A stretch of DNA of 64,000 nt from Cytophagales bacterium (GTDB taxonomy: Bacteria; Bacteroidota; Bacteroidia; Cytophagales; Spirosomataceae). The stretch lies in the NCBI GenBank assembly GCA_013298025.1, contig JAAFJE010000001.1, positions 124,001 through 188,000 on the forward strand. The letters are read 5' to 3'. The translations under genes were made by a program, and so were the position numbers. A model generated the notes under the pieces. That model was given only the letters and a program-made list of their open reading frames with translations. It was not told the origin of the DNA and ran no database searches. Positions within the stretch are counted from its first letter, which is position 1. Each line of letters opens with the position of its first letter. Below are positions 23,932 to 32,086 of this stretch, one piece after another.

Positions 23932-24221
23932 TTGTTTATTAGATATTTGTTACGATAGTTGAACTATAATCTTTTGTTCGCTAAAATATTAAATTAACAA
24001 CAAATATTCCTCTTATAACTACATTTTCCTACAAAAAATTAGTAAACGGCACTTTGCACTAGACATCCGTCCTGTACGAAAGCTTTCGAGCGATGTAAGA
24101 TTACTGATTTCAGAAATAATGAAACAATACCTTCCTTTTTCACCAAATATCTCTGAAAAGTGTTTCCATCTGCTTTCGTCTAGTACTAATGTAGAAAGAT
24201 TCTAGGCATAAAGCTACTTAC
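23932..24221. other. Gap without recognised content
   Basis: About 290 bp between the YcxB-like and Nudix genes. No convincing reading frame, terminator or repeat was found, only a short palindrome GAAAGCTTTC near 24080. Confidence 0.4.
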
Positions 24222-24698
24222 CTACACCACTTGTGTTTGTGAAAATTCTTCTATCATGCTTAGTAAATGAAGGTTTTGGTCATATACGGCATTGAAGGCA
24301 AATGGTCTTTTTTCAAGTAAATACTGATAAATAAAAAAATCAGTTTTAGGTGTTGGAAAACTTTCAATGTACTGAAAATCGTGCCATTCTAAGATGCCTT
24401 CGTTACATAAAGGAGGCGTAAAAATCTCTATTTCAGCTTCATAAACAAAACTCATCCAGTTGTATTTTACCGGCGATGTTTCTACAAGTGTACCACACAA
24501 ACGCATTGCTGGTACTACAATTCCTGCCTCTTCCCTTACTTCTCGCAAAGCGGCATCATAAGGATTTTCGTAGGCATCTACCTTGCCTCCTACTGGTACG
24601 TAGGTATCTTTGTTGGGTTCTTTAAACCGTTTCAACAATAAAAACTTACTTCCTTGGCGTAATACGCAGATGACAGCTACTTTTTTTAAACCTTCCAT
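24222..24698 (-). CDS. Nudix hydrolase
   Basis: 158 residues. The Nudix box is complete: G-x5-E-x7-REVREEAGI, beginning GKVDAYE around residue 38. This binds the metal that positions a nucleoside-diphosphate-linked substrate for hydrolysis. The overall pattern (VICVLRQGSKFLLLKRFK; YVPVGGKVDAYE) resembles MutT/NUDT1-like 8-oxo-dGTPases, but the substrate cannot be assigned from sequence. Cytoplasmic. It follows the MFS gene on the same strand, with a hairpin between them. Confidence 0.88.
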   Translation of the reverse strand: MEGLKKVAVICVLRQGSKFLLLKRFKEPNKDTYVPVGGKVDAYENPYDAALREVREEAGIVVPAMRLCGTLVETSPVKYNWMSFVYEAEIEIFTPPLCNEGILEWHDFQYIESFPTPKTDFFIYQYLLEKRPFAFNAVYDQNLHLLSMIEEFSQTQVV

Positions 24699-24726
24699 TT
24701 GAGTTTTATTATCTTTTCTTATCGTA

Positions 24727-24758
24727 AAATCCTAAGTGCTTGGTAGCACTCAGGATTT
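24727..24758 (-). terminator. Hairpin at the end of the MFS gene
   Basis: Inverted repeat AAATCCTAAGTGCT (24727-24740) with AGCACTCAGGATTT (24745-24758), one mismatch and a 4-base loop. It overlaps the stop codon of the MFS transporter and precedes the Nudix gene, so it may end or weaken read-through. Confidence 0.55.
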
Positions 24759-25898
24759 GATTTTTGAACTTAACAATGTACCTATCAAACCCAGTAACAC
24801 AAGACTAGCCAAAGCAATACGCAAAGAAGTATATTCCGAAATATACCCAATCATAACAGGGCCAATCAAGAAACCTGCAATGCCTACCGTCGAAATAGCC
24901 GCCAATGCCACACCTGCTGCCATTGTTTTTGAATGCCCTGCTTCGCTGTAAATCAAGGGTACAACCGTCGATAAACCTAAACCTGTAATGCCAAAACCGA
25001 TGATGACAGCAACAGGCGAAGGAAAGCCTACCGCCAGCAACATTCCAAGCGTAACCAAGGCACAGTTCAACATAAGTGTTTTGCGTAAACCGATAGCCGC
25101 TACGGTTTTATCCCCTACAATTCGCCCTATAACCATCGCTACCGAAAAAGCCGTAAAGCCAGCCGTAGCATAGCCTTGGGTTGAGGTCAACACTTTTTTA
25201 TAATACAAAACACTCCAATCGGCCATCGCTCCTTCGCTCAACATACCACAAAAACAAATGATACCCAACAACATCAACGATTTGTCGGGCATAGCAAACA
25301 AAGGCTGTGCCTCAGACGATTTAAAATCTTGGTTTACAAGCCATTGATAAACCAATGCCATCACAACCACATTGATGAGTGCCACCGATGAAAGATGCAC
25401 AAAAGGACTCACATGGGCCGATGCCAATACCCCTCCTACGGTAGCTCCAATCATAAACCCCGAACTAAACACCGCATGAAACGACGACATAATCGACTTT
25501 TTCATGAGCTTCTCTACATTCACGGCTTGTACGTTCATGGCGATGTTGAGTAAATCGCCAGCAAAGCCAAACACAAACAAAGCACAAGCCAATTGCCAAG
25601 GCTGTGTTGCCAATCCGAGCAAGGGCAAAGCGATAAAATACAGCCCAATGGCTAGTACATTTACCTTGCGACTTCCCCAATAATTGATGATAATGCCTGC
25701 CACAGGTAAAGCCGACAAGCTGCCTACGGGCATAGCAAACAATACAGTACCCAAAGCGGCATCGCCCAAGCCGAGCATTTCTTTCACGTCTGGAATACGA
25801 GAAGCCCAACTCGAAAAACTAATGCCTGCCACAAAAAACAGGGCATTGGTAGCCCAACGGGCTATTTTAGGATAATTATTTTGTATGGTCAATTCCAT
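24750..25898 (-). CDS. MFS transporter, YbjJ-like
   Basis: 382 residues with about 12 hydrophobic helices. The N-terminus (FSSWASRIPDVKEMLGLGDA) and the following GTVLFAMPVGSL match the YbjJ-like branch of the major facilitator superfamily, inner-membrane permeases of uncertain substrate. The ATG at 25898 gives a short cytoplasmic tail before helix 1. Neighbouring nucleotidase and Nudix genes do not identify the substrate. Confidence 0.82.
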   Translation of the reverse strand: MELTIQNNYPKIARWATNALFFVAGISFSSWASRIPDVKEMLGLGDAALGTVLFAMPVGSLSALPVAGIIINYWGSRKVNVLAIGLYFIALPLLGLATQPWQLACALFVFGFAGDLLNIAMNVQAVNVEKLMKKSIMSSFHAVFSSGFMIGATVGGVLASAHVSPFVHLSSVALINVVVMALVYQWLVNQDFKSSEAQPLFAMPDKSLMLLGIICFCGMLSEGAMADWSVLYYKKVLTSTQGYATAGFTAFSVAMVIGRIVGDKTVAAIGLRKTLMLNCALVTLGMLLAVGFPSPVAVIIGFGITGLGLSTVVPLIYSEAGHSKTMAAGVALAAISTVGIAGFLIGPVMIGYISEYTSLRIALASLVLLGLIGTLLSSKIKS

Positions 25899-25950
25899 TA
25901 TTTATTCAGTGTTCAATGCAAAAGTGGGATTATTGATGTCGGACGTAAAT

Positions 25951-26493
25951 TTACGCTTCCTCCTTTTTTTCCAACAACAGCCCTTCTATTTCTTTCCAAG
26001 AAAATACCCGTTGATACCCCTGTACATGGTAGTTGTGTGGAGCATCAAACAAGAGCCCTTTGCCTTCAAATTTTACCAAATTTTTCTCATGGTCATCAAT
26101 TAAATAATCGGCTTTAATCATGTATTTATGTCCACAAAAAACCGTATGCGACCAGCCGATAAAAGGAAAATGCTCTTCGAGCCATTCCAATTTTTCGGTC
26201 AAAGAATTAGGAAATTCCGTAGCCGCCGACACAATAAATACTTCGTATTCTGCCTGCAAACGTTTTACTACGTCAATGGCATTATCGAATACGGGCAAAT
26301 CCCTGAAAAAGCCTTTTTCATGTAAAAAATCCCGAATGGGGTAATATTGTTGATAAAACTCGGCAGCTTTTGCAGGCGTTGCAAGGTCGGCTCTGGTATA
26401 GCTTGTGCCTAAAATTTGATTACTTACTTGTAAAATCTTGGCTGTGGTATCAGCCAATACATCGTCCATGTCGATGGCAATACGTTTGTTCAT
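25951..26493 (-). CDS. 5'(3')-deoxyribonucleotidase-like HAD phosphatase (NT5C family)
   Basis: 180 residues from the ATG at 26493. The HAD catalytic motif is IDMDDVLADTT near the N-terminus, the second motif serine is in FIVSAATEFPNS and the acidic metal-binding motif is YLIDDHEKNL. Length and the DMDDVLAD form fit the small NT5C-like nucleotidases that dephosphorylate (deoxy)nucleoside monophosphates. Cytoplasmic. It lies 52 bp before the MFS gene on the same strand, so co-transcription is possible. Confidence 0.82.
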   Translation of the reverse strand: MNKRIAIDMDDVLADTTAKILQVSNQILGTSYTRADLATPAKAAEFYQQYYPIRDFLHEKGFFRDLPVFDNAIDVVKRLQAEYEVFIVSAATEFPNSLTEKLEWLEEHFPFIGWSHTVFCGHKYMIKADYLIDDHEKNLVKFEGKGLLFDAPHNYHVQGYQRVFSWKEIEGLLLEKKEEA

Positions 26494-26804
26494 GTTGTAC
26501 AATTGGTCAGTAGTTTTAAAAATATGATGCTGTTATTGCGGTATTTTTCGGTATTTAAAATAATATACACCTAAAACCGAACGCCGTTTGGTTATGGCTA
26601 CATTTACGCCTAATCAAGGCAATATAAAGCCAAGTGCTTGTTTATTTGAAACTTAATATGGGCGTAACATAGTGCTAACAAGCCAAAGCCATTGGCACGA
26701 AAGCCTTAATTTTTATGCAAGATTCTGAATAAAAAATTAAAAAACAAAATTTATCTATTATATTTGACGCAATAAACCGAATAAAACCGCATAAAAACGA
26801 ACCA
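26494..26804. promoter_or_regulatory. Divergent promoter region upstream of DeoR gene
   Basis: 311 bp between divergent genes. TATATTTG at 26759-26766 matches the TAnnTTTG -7 box exactly and lies about 40 bp before the DeoR start; no -33 box is obvious. An imperfect palindrome, AACCGAAC...GTTTGGTT, near 26574-26592 is a possible operator (inference). No gene is seen. Confidence 0.4.
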
Positions 26805-27554
26805 ATGCTCAGAGAAGAACGGTTACAAATCATCTTGAAAATGCTCGAAACCAACGAAAGGGTTTCTTCGGTAGCATTGGCCGAAATGTTGAATGTATCG
26901 GACGATACCATTCGCAGAGATTTGCATACTTTGGCAGAAAACGGACTCCTCCAAAAAGTACATGGGGGGGCTATTCCCCGTTCGTCGGGGCCATTCAAGC
27001 TAAAAGAACGGATTCATATTGCTCCTGACGAAAAGCGGATGCTTGCCCAAAAAGCACAGCAGTATTTTCATGATGGCGACGTAATTATTTTAGACAACGG
27101 CACTACCAATATGGAAGTGGCTCGCCTAATTTCGCCCCAATTAAAGGCTACGGTTGTTACGCCGAGTTTGTCTATTGCCAGTATTTTATGCGACCACGCC
27201 CATATTGATTTGTATTTTTTGGGGGGAAAAGTGTTCAAAGATGCCCAAATCACTACGGGCATAGAGGCTATCAAGATGCTTGATAAAATCAGGGCTGACG
27301 TATGTATGATTGGGGTATGTGCGATTCATCCGAGTGTTGGCGTGACCATTCAGGATTGGGAAGAAAATCAGGTGAAAAGTAAAATGGTTGAGGTATCTCA
27401 ACAAGTGATTGCCTTGGTTACTTCCGACAAAATAGATACCGCCGAACATTATGTGGTATGTCCGTTCACCCGGCTCAATGTGATGCTTACAGACGACCAA
27501 ATCACGCCCAGCCAGCTTACTGCTTACCAAAACAAAGGTGTGGATATACGCTAG
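26805..27554 (+). CDS. DeoR-family transcriptional regulator
   Basis: 249 residues. The N-terminal DeoR helix-turn-helix shows VSSVALAEMLNVSDDTIRRD and LHTLAENGLLQKVHGGA. The C-terminal part is the sugar-phosphate isomerase-like sensor fold (DGDVIILDNGTTNMEVARL; VVTPSLSIASIL; VCMIGVCAIHPSVGVT), which in this family binds phosphorylated sugars. Cytoplasmic repressor, target unknown. No sugar operon follows directly, so it may act at a distance or on itself. Confidence 0.9.
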   Translation: MLREERLQIILKMLETNERVSSVALAEMLNVSDDTIRRDLHTLAENGLLQKVHGGAIPRSSGPFKLKERIHIAPDEKRMLAQKAQQYFHDGDVIILDNGTTNMEVARLISPQLKATVVTPSLSIASILCDHAHIDLYFLGGKVFKDAQITTGIEAIKMLDKIRADVCMIGVCAIHPSVGVTIQDWEENQVKSKMVEVSQQVIALVTSDKIDTAEHYVVCPFTRLNVMLTDDQITPSQLTAYQNKGVDIR

Positions 27555-27569
27555 ACTGTGGATTTTTTT

Positions 27570-27583
27570 CTACAATATTGTAG
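27570..27583. promoter_or_regulatory. 14-bp perfect palindrome after the DeoR gene
   Basis: CTACAATATTGTAG is a perfect palindrome 16 bases past the DeoR stop codon. It could be an operator or part of a weak hairpin. The function is unknown. Confidence 0.3.
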
Positions 27584-27781
27584 AATTGTAGCTACTATAT
27601 TACCTTAGCACGAAGCAGATAAAGAGAGGCAATACTTATAAATTTATTAGAAAACAAACACAATAAACTGTAAAACAGATATTTATACAATACTCTACAA
27701 GTTTATTACATAAAAACTATTGTTTTGGCATAAAATTTTTACACTATTAGTATAAATATAATAGTGGTTAGGTATAGTTTG

Positions 27782-27811
27782 AAAAGGTGAGGATAGTCAT
27801 CCCCACCTTTT
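27782..27811 (+). terminator. Rho-independent terminator between DeoR and cupin genes
   Basis: Stem AAAAGGTG/CACCTTTT with an inner GGAT/ATCC pairing, followed on the plus strand by a T-run. It ends 3 bases from the stop of the convergent cupin gene. Confidence 0.75.
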
Positions 27812-27814
27812 TTA

Positions 27815-28387
27815 TTATAGATATTTGCTGTAAAACTTCCGATAACCCATCAGCCAAGCCAAAGGGGCAAGCATCTGGGCAATAAAACGCTGCAAGCGTT
27901 CAGGCATATCACCAAAAAGTACGGGGCCTTCTAAATACTTGAGCCATACCATTTTTTGCCAAAAATTCAATTTCCTCCTTTCTCCTGCTTGACGAAGCCC
28001 CCAAAATGTTTTGATAAAAGGCTCGAAATCGAGTGAAGGAGCAATGGTTTGAATCATTACTAACGGTGTGGTTGCAGAAGCATTGAAATGGTTGTGCAAC
28101 TGTCCTTTCGATACAATAATCGTTTCTCCGACTCTTGCAGAAGAAACGTTTCCGTTTAAAATGTAGGTCAACTCACCCGATAGAATCTCTAGGGTTTCGG
28201 TTTGTTGCAACTGTATGTACTGCGAATATTGCGGATGCTGTGGCTGTAAGGTAATTTTAATTTTGGTAAAACAACCTCCCGTTTCTTCGCTGGTTGCAAT
28301 AAACTCTATCGTGTTGCCCGATACATCTTTTAACACTTGTTTTTTATATGCCATGACCATAAAATAACATTGTTGTAAAATACTCAT
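27815..28387 (-). CDS. Cupin-domain protein
   Basis: 190 residues. A single cupin barrel occupies about residues 30-115 (ETLEILSGELTYILNGN; VGETIIVSKGQLHNHFNA); the histidines in the second motif could bind metal. The C-terminal part (FWQKMVWLKYLEGPVLFGD) is amphipathic and may touch the membrane. The specific role is unknown. Its ATG at 28387 overlaps the TGA stop of the small gene upstream (ATGA), which supports translational coupling and this start. Confidence 0.72.
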   Translation of the reverse strand: MSILQQCYFMVMAYKKQVLKDVSGNTIEFIATSEETGGCFTKIKITLQPQHPQYSQYIQLQQTETLEILSGELTYILNGNVSSARVGETIIVSKGQLHNHFNASATTPLVMIQTIAPSLDFEPFIKTFWGLRQAGERRKLNFWQKMVWLKYLEGPVLFGDMPERLQRFIAQMLAPLAWLMGYRKFYSKYL

Positions 28388-28584
28388 TCGTGCTGCATAT
28401 TTCGATACAAATCTTGAAAATCAGCACATCGATACGATAAATCAGAGTGAACAAACTGTTGAGGAAAGGCAATAATGTAATCATGCAAAAATCCTATTTG
28501 CTTTTCCTTTAAAGAAAACAAGGAGGCGGCAAGCAAAACGGCTTTTGCCTTCAAAGTAGGCAATATATACTGTAACTTTTTCAT
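28384..28584 (-). CDS. Small hypothetical protein coupled to the cupin gene
   Basis: 66 residues from the ATG at 28584 (MKKLQYILPTLKAKA). The N-terminal half is hydrophobic and could be a signal or membrane segment; the C-terminal half is polar with Tyr and Gln. The family was not recognised. Four-base overlap with the cupin gene suggests one transcript and linked function. Confidence 0.5.
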   Translation of the reverse strand: MKKLQYILPTLKAKAVLLAASLFSLKEKQIGFLHDYIIAFPQQFVHSDLSYRCADFQDLYRNMQHE

Positions 28585-28786
28585 AAATTTGTTCGGATTA
28601 AGAAGCAACTACAAGGCTAGTTGTTGAAAAGCTAAAGTTTTGTAAAACAATAACTTTAGCTCAATTGTATTGTTTAAGTTAGCATTTTTTATGCTTGTTG
28701 TCAAGTGCCTAGCAGCGAAACTTCACCAATACCCTTTATCTTGCACGAATTATACTTTTGACCATCTTTTTTCTTACCAATAATCA

Positions 28787-29425
28787 ATGAAACCAAGTCC
28801 CAAACATCTTATTTTTGATTTTGATGGCACGCTAGTTAATTCAAAAGCCTTGGTCATCCAGTTGTACAACGAACTGGCTGTACAGAAAGGCTACGCCCCT
28901 TTGACCACCGAAACGCTAGTCCAACTCAAACCACTATCGCTGTACCAGCAAGCCCGTTTGTTGCGTATTCCGCTTTGGCGTATTCCGAGCGTAATCACGA
29001 ATATGTACAAAAAATACAAACAACAAATAGCTCAAATCCAGTGGATTGATGGGATACCAGCAGTGCTTGCTACACTCTATAACGCTGGTTATACCCTCGA
29101 CATTGTTTCGTCTAATTCGGAAGAAAATATTCGCTTGTTTTTACAGAGCCAAGCAATGAATATATTCGGGCAAATCTATTGCTCAAACAATGTTACGGGG
29201 AAAGATTCGATGCTCCGCAAGTTGATGCAAAAGCAAGGCTACACTCCCAATGAAGTAGTATATATTGGCGATGAGCAAAGAGATATGGTGGCAGCACAGC
29301 AGGCAGGTGTGGCGGCGGCTTGGGTAGCTTGGGGCTACGATACATGGGAACTGATTGCTCCCCTCAAGCCAGATTATCATTTTTTATTACCCCAAAATAT
29401 GACCGAAATTTGGCAAGAAATATGA
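28787..29425 (+). CDS. HAD-superfamily hydrolase (phosphoglycolate phosphatase-like)
   Basis: 212 residues. HAD motif I is DFDGTLVNS (nucleophile and acid/base aspartates), motif II is in DIVSSNSEEN, motif III is the lysine before DSMLRKLM and motif IV is YIGDEQRDMVAA. The cap domain between motifs I and II is alpha-helical, as in phosphoglycolate phosphatase and beta-phosphoglucomutase. Cytoplasmic. The substrate is not resolved. Confidence 0.85.
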   Translation: MKPSPKHLIFDFDGTLVNSKALVIQLYNELAVQKGYAPLTTETLVQLKPLSLYQQARLLRIPLWRIPSVITNMYKKYKQQIAQIQWIDGIPAVLATLYNAGYTLDIVSSNSEENIRLFLQSQAMNIFGQIYCSNNVTGKDSMLRKLMQKQGYTPNEVVYIGDEQRDMVAAQQAGVAAAWVAWGYDTWELIAPLKPDYHFLLPQNMTEIWQEI

Positions 29426-29508
29426 ACAATCATGCCTAAAAAACAGCAATATAGAACAAAGTATTTTTAGTATTATTCCAAGATAGACAGCCAAACGTAA
29501 CCTTTCAA

Positions 29509-29539
29509 ATGAGCCTGCATAAAGTTTATACAGGCTCAT
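29509..29539. terminator. Hairpin between convergent HAD and SCP2 genes
   Basis: Inverted repeat ATGAGCCTG (29509-29517) and CAGGCTCAT (29531-29539) with a 13-base loop, placed between two convergent stop codons. Confidence 0.6.
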
Positions 29540-29555
29540 ATAAAGGGCTTGAGTG

Positions 29556-29840
29556 TTACAGCAACGATTGTAAATTCATGGCTACACTCATATCGCCAGA
29601 GATTTTTACTTTTCCAAACATCATAGCCGTCATAGGGTTCAATTTGCCCGACATTACATCTAATAAGTCGCTCAATTTGACACTCACGGTACAATCGGCG
29701 GGGAGGTCGTCGTTAGACACCTTGCCATCGGCCGATACCAACACACAGCCCGCATCTGTGGCAATTTTGAGTGATTTTCCTAAACCACCCTTTTGGGCAG
29801 CCACTTTGGCAATTTTTTCTGTAAGTTCTGCTATAGTCAT
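29556..29840 (-). CDS. SCP2 sterol-binding-domain protein
   Basis: 94 residues covering one SCP2-like domain: KIATDAGCVLVSADGKVSND, CTVSVKLSDLLDVMSGKLNP and AMMFGKVKISGDMSVAMNL. These small proteins bind lipophilic ligands such as fatty acids or sterol-like molecules in the cytoplasm. It follows the MpaB-like gene by 47 bp on the same strand, so both may act on lipids (inference). Confidence 0.85.
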   Translation of the reverse strand: MTIAELTEKIAKVAAQKGGLGKSLKIATDAGCVLVSADGKVSNDDLPADCTVSVKLSDLLDVMSGKLNPMTAMMFGKVKISGDMSVAMNLQSLL

Positions 29841-29887
29841 ACCTCCATCGTTTAAAATATGCTACAAGTGTAGGCATTTTATCAGAC

Positions 29888-30913
29888 TTAGGCAATGACT
29901 TTGACGGTATTTTCAAAAGTTCTTTGCCAGATTTTTTCTACAGGTAACAAAGGCACTAACTGTGTTTCTAGGCGTAGAGCCGACAAGCCGAGCAGGTTAG
30001 CTATTTCGTCGCCCAACAAAAAACGCATAAACGCCTCTACCACAGGTTTCATCCAAGCAGGCTCTATTACCTCGGTTAAGGTTTGTAGCAAAGCCTTGGT
30101 GAGAGCCGTGCCTTCGGGCGATGCTCTGAATTGTACTTTTGCAATATGACTGCCTATCAAATACGCCTCTCGGCTATTGGTTGGTAGCCAATCTTCCGAC
30201 ACCCCCAACAATGCCCCAATCACACGCCAAAGATGCAAATACGCCTCTGCATCGGCATCGGCAATGCTATGGCCGTTTTTACGCATACCCATAAGCACCA
30301 TATAGCTAAAAGCCAAATTGGTGCCAGCCATGTCGGTTTGGTTGACGGGGTAGCCCCACGCTTCGGTATCCCAAGGCTGGTGTTGTAGCGTATAATGCCG
30401 AATAATGGCATGAATCAAACGGATTTTGAGGATACGCACCATCGCTTGGCTCATCGCCGAAGTGCTATGCCATGCTTGGGCTTGCAACACACCAAATACA
30501 AAATCGCCTGTTTCTTCCAAGCGTTTGCGGGTATCGTGCTTGATACGAGCCGAATACCACAAGACCTTTGCCCCATCGGCACCAGCATAACAATACGGCA
30601 ACGAAAGGCATCCGAGCATCAAAGCTATACTGCTTTGGTGTTGGGCAGCAAACGCCAGTCCTCGGTCTATTTGCTTGGCATCGGCCCAAGTGGGCAATTG
30701 TGCCGATGCACGAAAAAAACGCTGTATCACCTCCTCTTGCTCATCCCAACGAAGGTCTTGCGACGACAACCAAGCGAATACCGAACGCAAATCGTTACTA
30801 GATTTTTCGTTTAGGTACGATTTTACCCAAGCATCGGCGTGGGCATCGCCCTGTTGTTTGGCTTGCAAGAACATCGACGAAAGGAATACACGGGTAGGTT
30901 TGGGCTTTTTCAT
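29888..30913 (-). CDS. Oxygenase MpaB family protein (DUF2236, latex-clearing-protein-like)
   Basis: 341 residues, mostly alpha-helical. It matches the MpaB/DUF2236 family: TWADAKQIDRGLAFAAQH, the RLEETGDFVFGV segment and RLIHAIIRHYTL. In characterised latex-clearing proteins an Arg-x3-Thr motif and a downstream His bind heme b; here R-L-E-E-T and the His of RLIHA are in comparable positions (inference). It would be a heme-dependent oxygenase of unknown substrate. No signal peptide. Confidence 0.8.
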   Translation of the reverse strand: MKKPKPTRVFLSSMFLQAKQQGDAHADAWVKSYLNEKSSNDLRSVFAWLSSQDLRWDEQEEVIQRFFRASAQLPTWADAKQIDRGLAFAAQHQSSIALMLGCLSLPYCYAGADGAKVLWYSARIKHDTRKRLEETGDFVFGVLQAQAWHSTSAMSQAMVRILKIRLIHAIIRHYTLQHQPWDTEAWGYPVNQTDMAGTNLAFSYMVLMGMRKNGHSIADADAEAYLHLWRVIGALLGVSEDWLPTNSREAYLIGSHIAKVQFRASPEGTALTKALLQTLTEVIEPAWMKPVVEAFMRFLLGDEIANLLGLSALRLETQLVPLLPVEKIWQRTFENTVKVIA

Positions 30914-31007
30914 GGCAGGAAAATTTGTTTCTGAAATAACGATTTGCCCAAAGACTTTGTTTAACTTTGAGTTAAAAACTAACCTTTGCCAAAAAATCAG
31001 TCATTTA

Positions 31008-31385
31008 TTATGCAAAGTTCACTGCCATTAGCTCACTGCCAACTTTATGAATAGCATCTTGTAGTTTCATCATTTGAGCCTTACTTGCAGTTTTACTTCC
31101 AGCCACATAGTGCCTAAGCAGACTTGCATTGATGCCTGCGTGCTTGGCAATCTCAGAGATTTTAAGATAGGAAAAGTTCTCAAAGAAAGCACTTAAATCA
31201 TAGCTTATATCAAACTCAATAGTACTTGCTTCTAAATCGTGAAAAGCAAAAAGCAAACCTTTCATCTTGATTTGTAGTTGCTCTACACTTTCAGCACTAT
31301 CCACGAGTAAATCATCTTCGTAATTCACCCGCCCCCAGAATACGCCATCTTTGGCATTTTCGATAATTAAATTAATTTTTTTCAT
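31008..31385 (-). CDS. hicB: HicB-like antitoxin with C-terminal helix-turn-helix
   Basis: 125 residues from the ATG at 31385 (MKKINLIIENAKDGVFWGRV). The N-terminal half has the HicB beta-strand pattern with a degraded RNase-H-like fold; the C-terminal half (ISEIAKHAGINASLLRHYVA) is a helix-turn-helix for autoregulation. It should bind and block HicA and repress the operon. The open frame continues upstream to 31691, but that part translates CRISPR repeats. The partner hicA lies 518 bp away instead of the usual few bases. Confidence 0.82.
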   Translation of the reverse strand: MKKINLIIENAKDGVFWGRVNYEDDLLVDSAESVEQLQIKMKGLLFAFHDLEASTIEFDISYDLSAFFENFSYLKISEIAKHAGINASLLRHYVAGSKTASKAQMMKLQDAIHKVGSELMAVNFA

Positions 31386-31392
31386 CTTTTCC

Positions 31393-31880
31393 GTTTCTAA
31401 ATGGTACGATTGAAAGTGGGCTATCCGTACAAAATGGTAATGTGGGCATACAAGTTTCAATTCCATAATGGTACGATTAAAAGAACAATCGACGACAACA
31501 AAACTATTATCGTAGCAGTGTTTCAATTCCATAGTGGTACGATTAAAAGGCGTATAGTTCCATAATTCTCGCCACCTTAGCTCTAGTTTCAATTCCATAA
31601 TGGTACGATTAAAAGCAATAATTTCTCTCTTCGGTCGAAAATTCCTTGAAAGTTTCAATTCCTTTATGGTACGATTAGAAAGTTTTTGCATTTTTCAACA
31701 GTTACGCACGAAAAAAGACGTTTCAATTCCTTTATGCTACGATTAAAAGCAATAATTTCTCTCTTCGGTCGAAAACTCCTTGAAAGTTTCAATTCCTTTA
31801 TGGTACGATTAGAAAGTTTTAGGGAATACTAAAAGACGGATTTGATGCCAGCTTTCGACTCCATAGTAGTAATGAAAATA
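31393..31880 (-). CRISPR. Short CRISPR array (6 clear repeats plus a degenerate copy at each end), no cas genes in window
   Basis: Clear 30-bp repeats lie at 31454, 31520, 31586, 31652, 31720 and 31786 (plus-strand first bases), each beginning GTTTCAATTCC and most ending GATTAAAAG. Spacers are 36-38 bp. Degenerate copies are at 31393-31416 and about 31851-31880. Read on the minus strand the repeats end in ATTGAAAC, the usual crRNA 5' handle of type I-B/III systems, so the array is probably transcribed on the minus strand, the same sense as hicA and hicB. The spacer at 31616-31651 recurs at 31750-31785 with one change. No AT-rich leader is separate from hicA. Confidence 0.88.
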
Positions 31881-31903
31881 TAATGTATGGTATTAGAACC
31901 AAG

Positions 31904-32086
31904 CTATTTAAGTCCTGCTTGTTTAAGAATGCTGTTCAGTGTGCCTTTAGGAATATCTCCATTGTGCATTGGCACAGTTACTTTACCTTCTTTAGTTGAA
32001 TGCGTTAGTTGCAAATGACTGCCCTTTTGAACTTTATCTATCCAACCATCATCATGTAAAACTTTTAGTAACTCTTTTACTTTCAT
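31904..32086 (-). CDS. hicA: HicA-like mRNA interferase toxin
   Basis: 60 residues from the ATG at 32086 (MKVKELLKVLHDDGW). It has the HicA double-stranded-RNA-binding-like fold with the catalytic His in KGSHLQLTH (H24) and the conserved C-terminus VPMHNGDIPKGTLNSILKQA. HicA toxins cleave mRNA when not bound by HicB. The length matches the family. An upstream TTG-started extension is not needed. It is separated from hicB by the CRISPR array. Confidence 0.9.
   Translation of the reverse strand: MKVKELLKVLHDDGWIDKVQKGSHLQLTHSTKEGKVTVPMHNGDIPKGTLNSILKQAGLK

Noticed and set aside
24060-24110. GAAAGCTTTC palindrome as an operator
   Set aside because: It is short and isolated, with no promoter context.
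31386-31691. Extension of the hicB frame upstream to 31691
   Set aside because: It translates the CRISPR repeats (repeated NRTIMELK) and starts in a spacer; the conserved HicB start MKKINL is at 31385.
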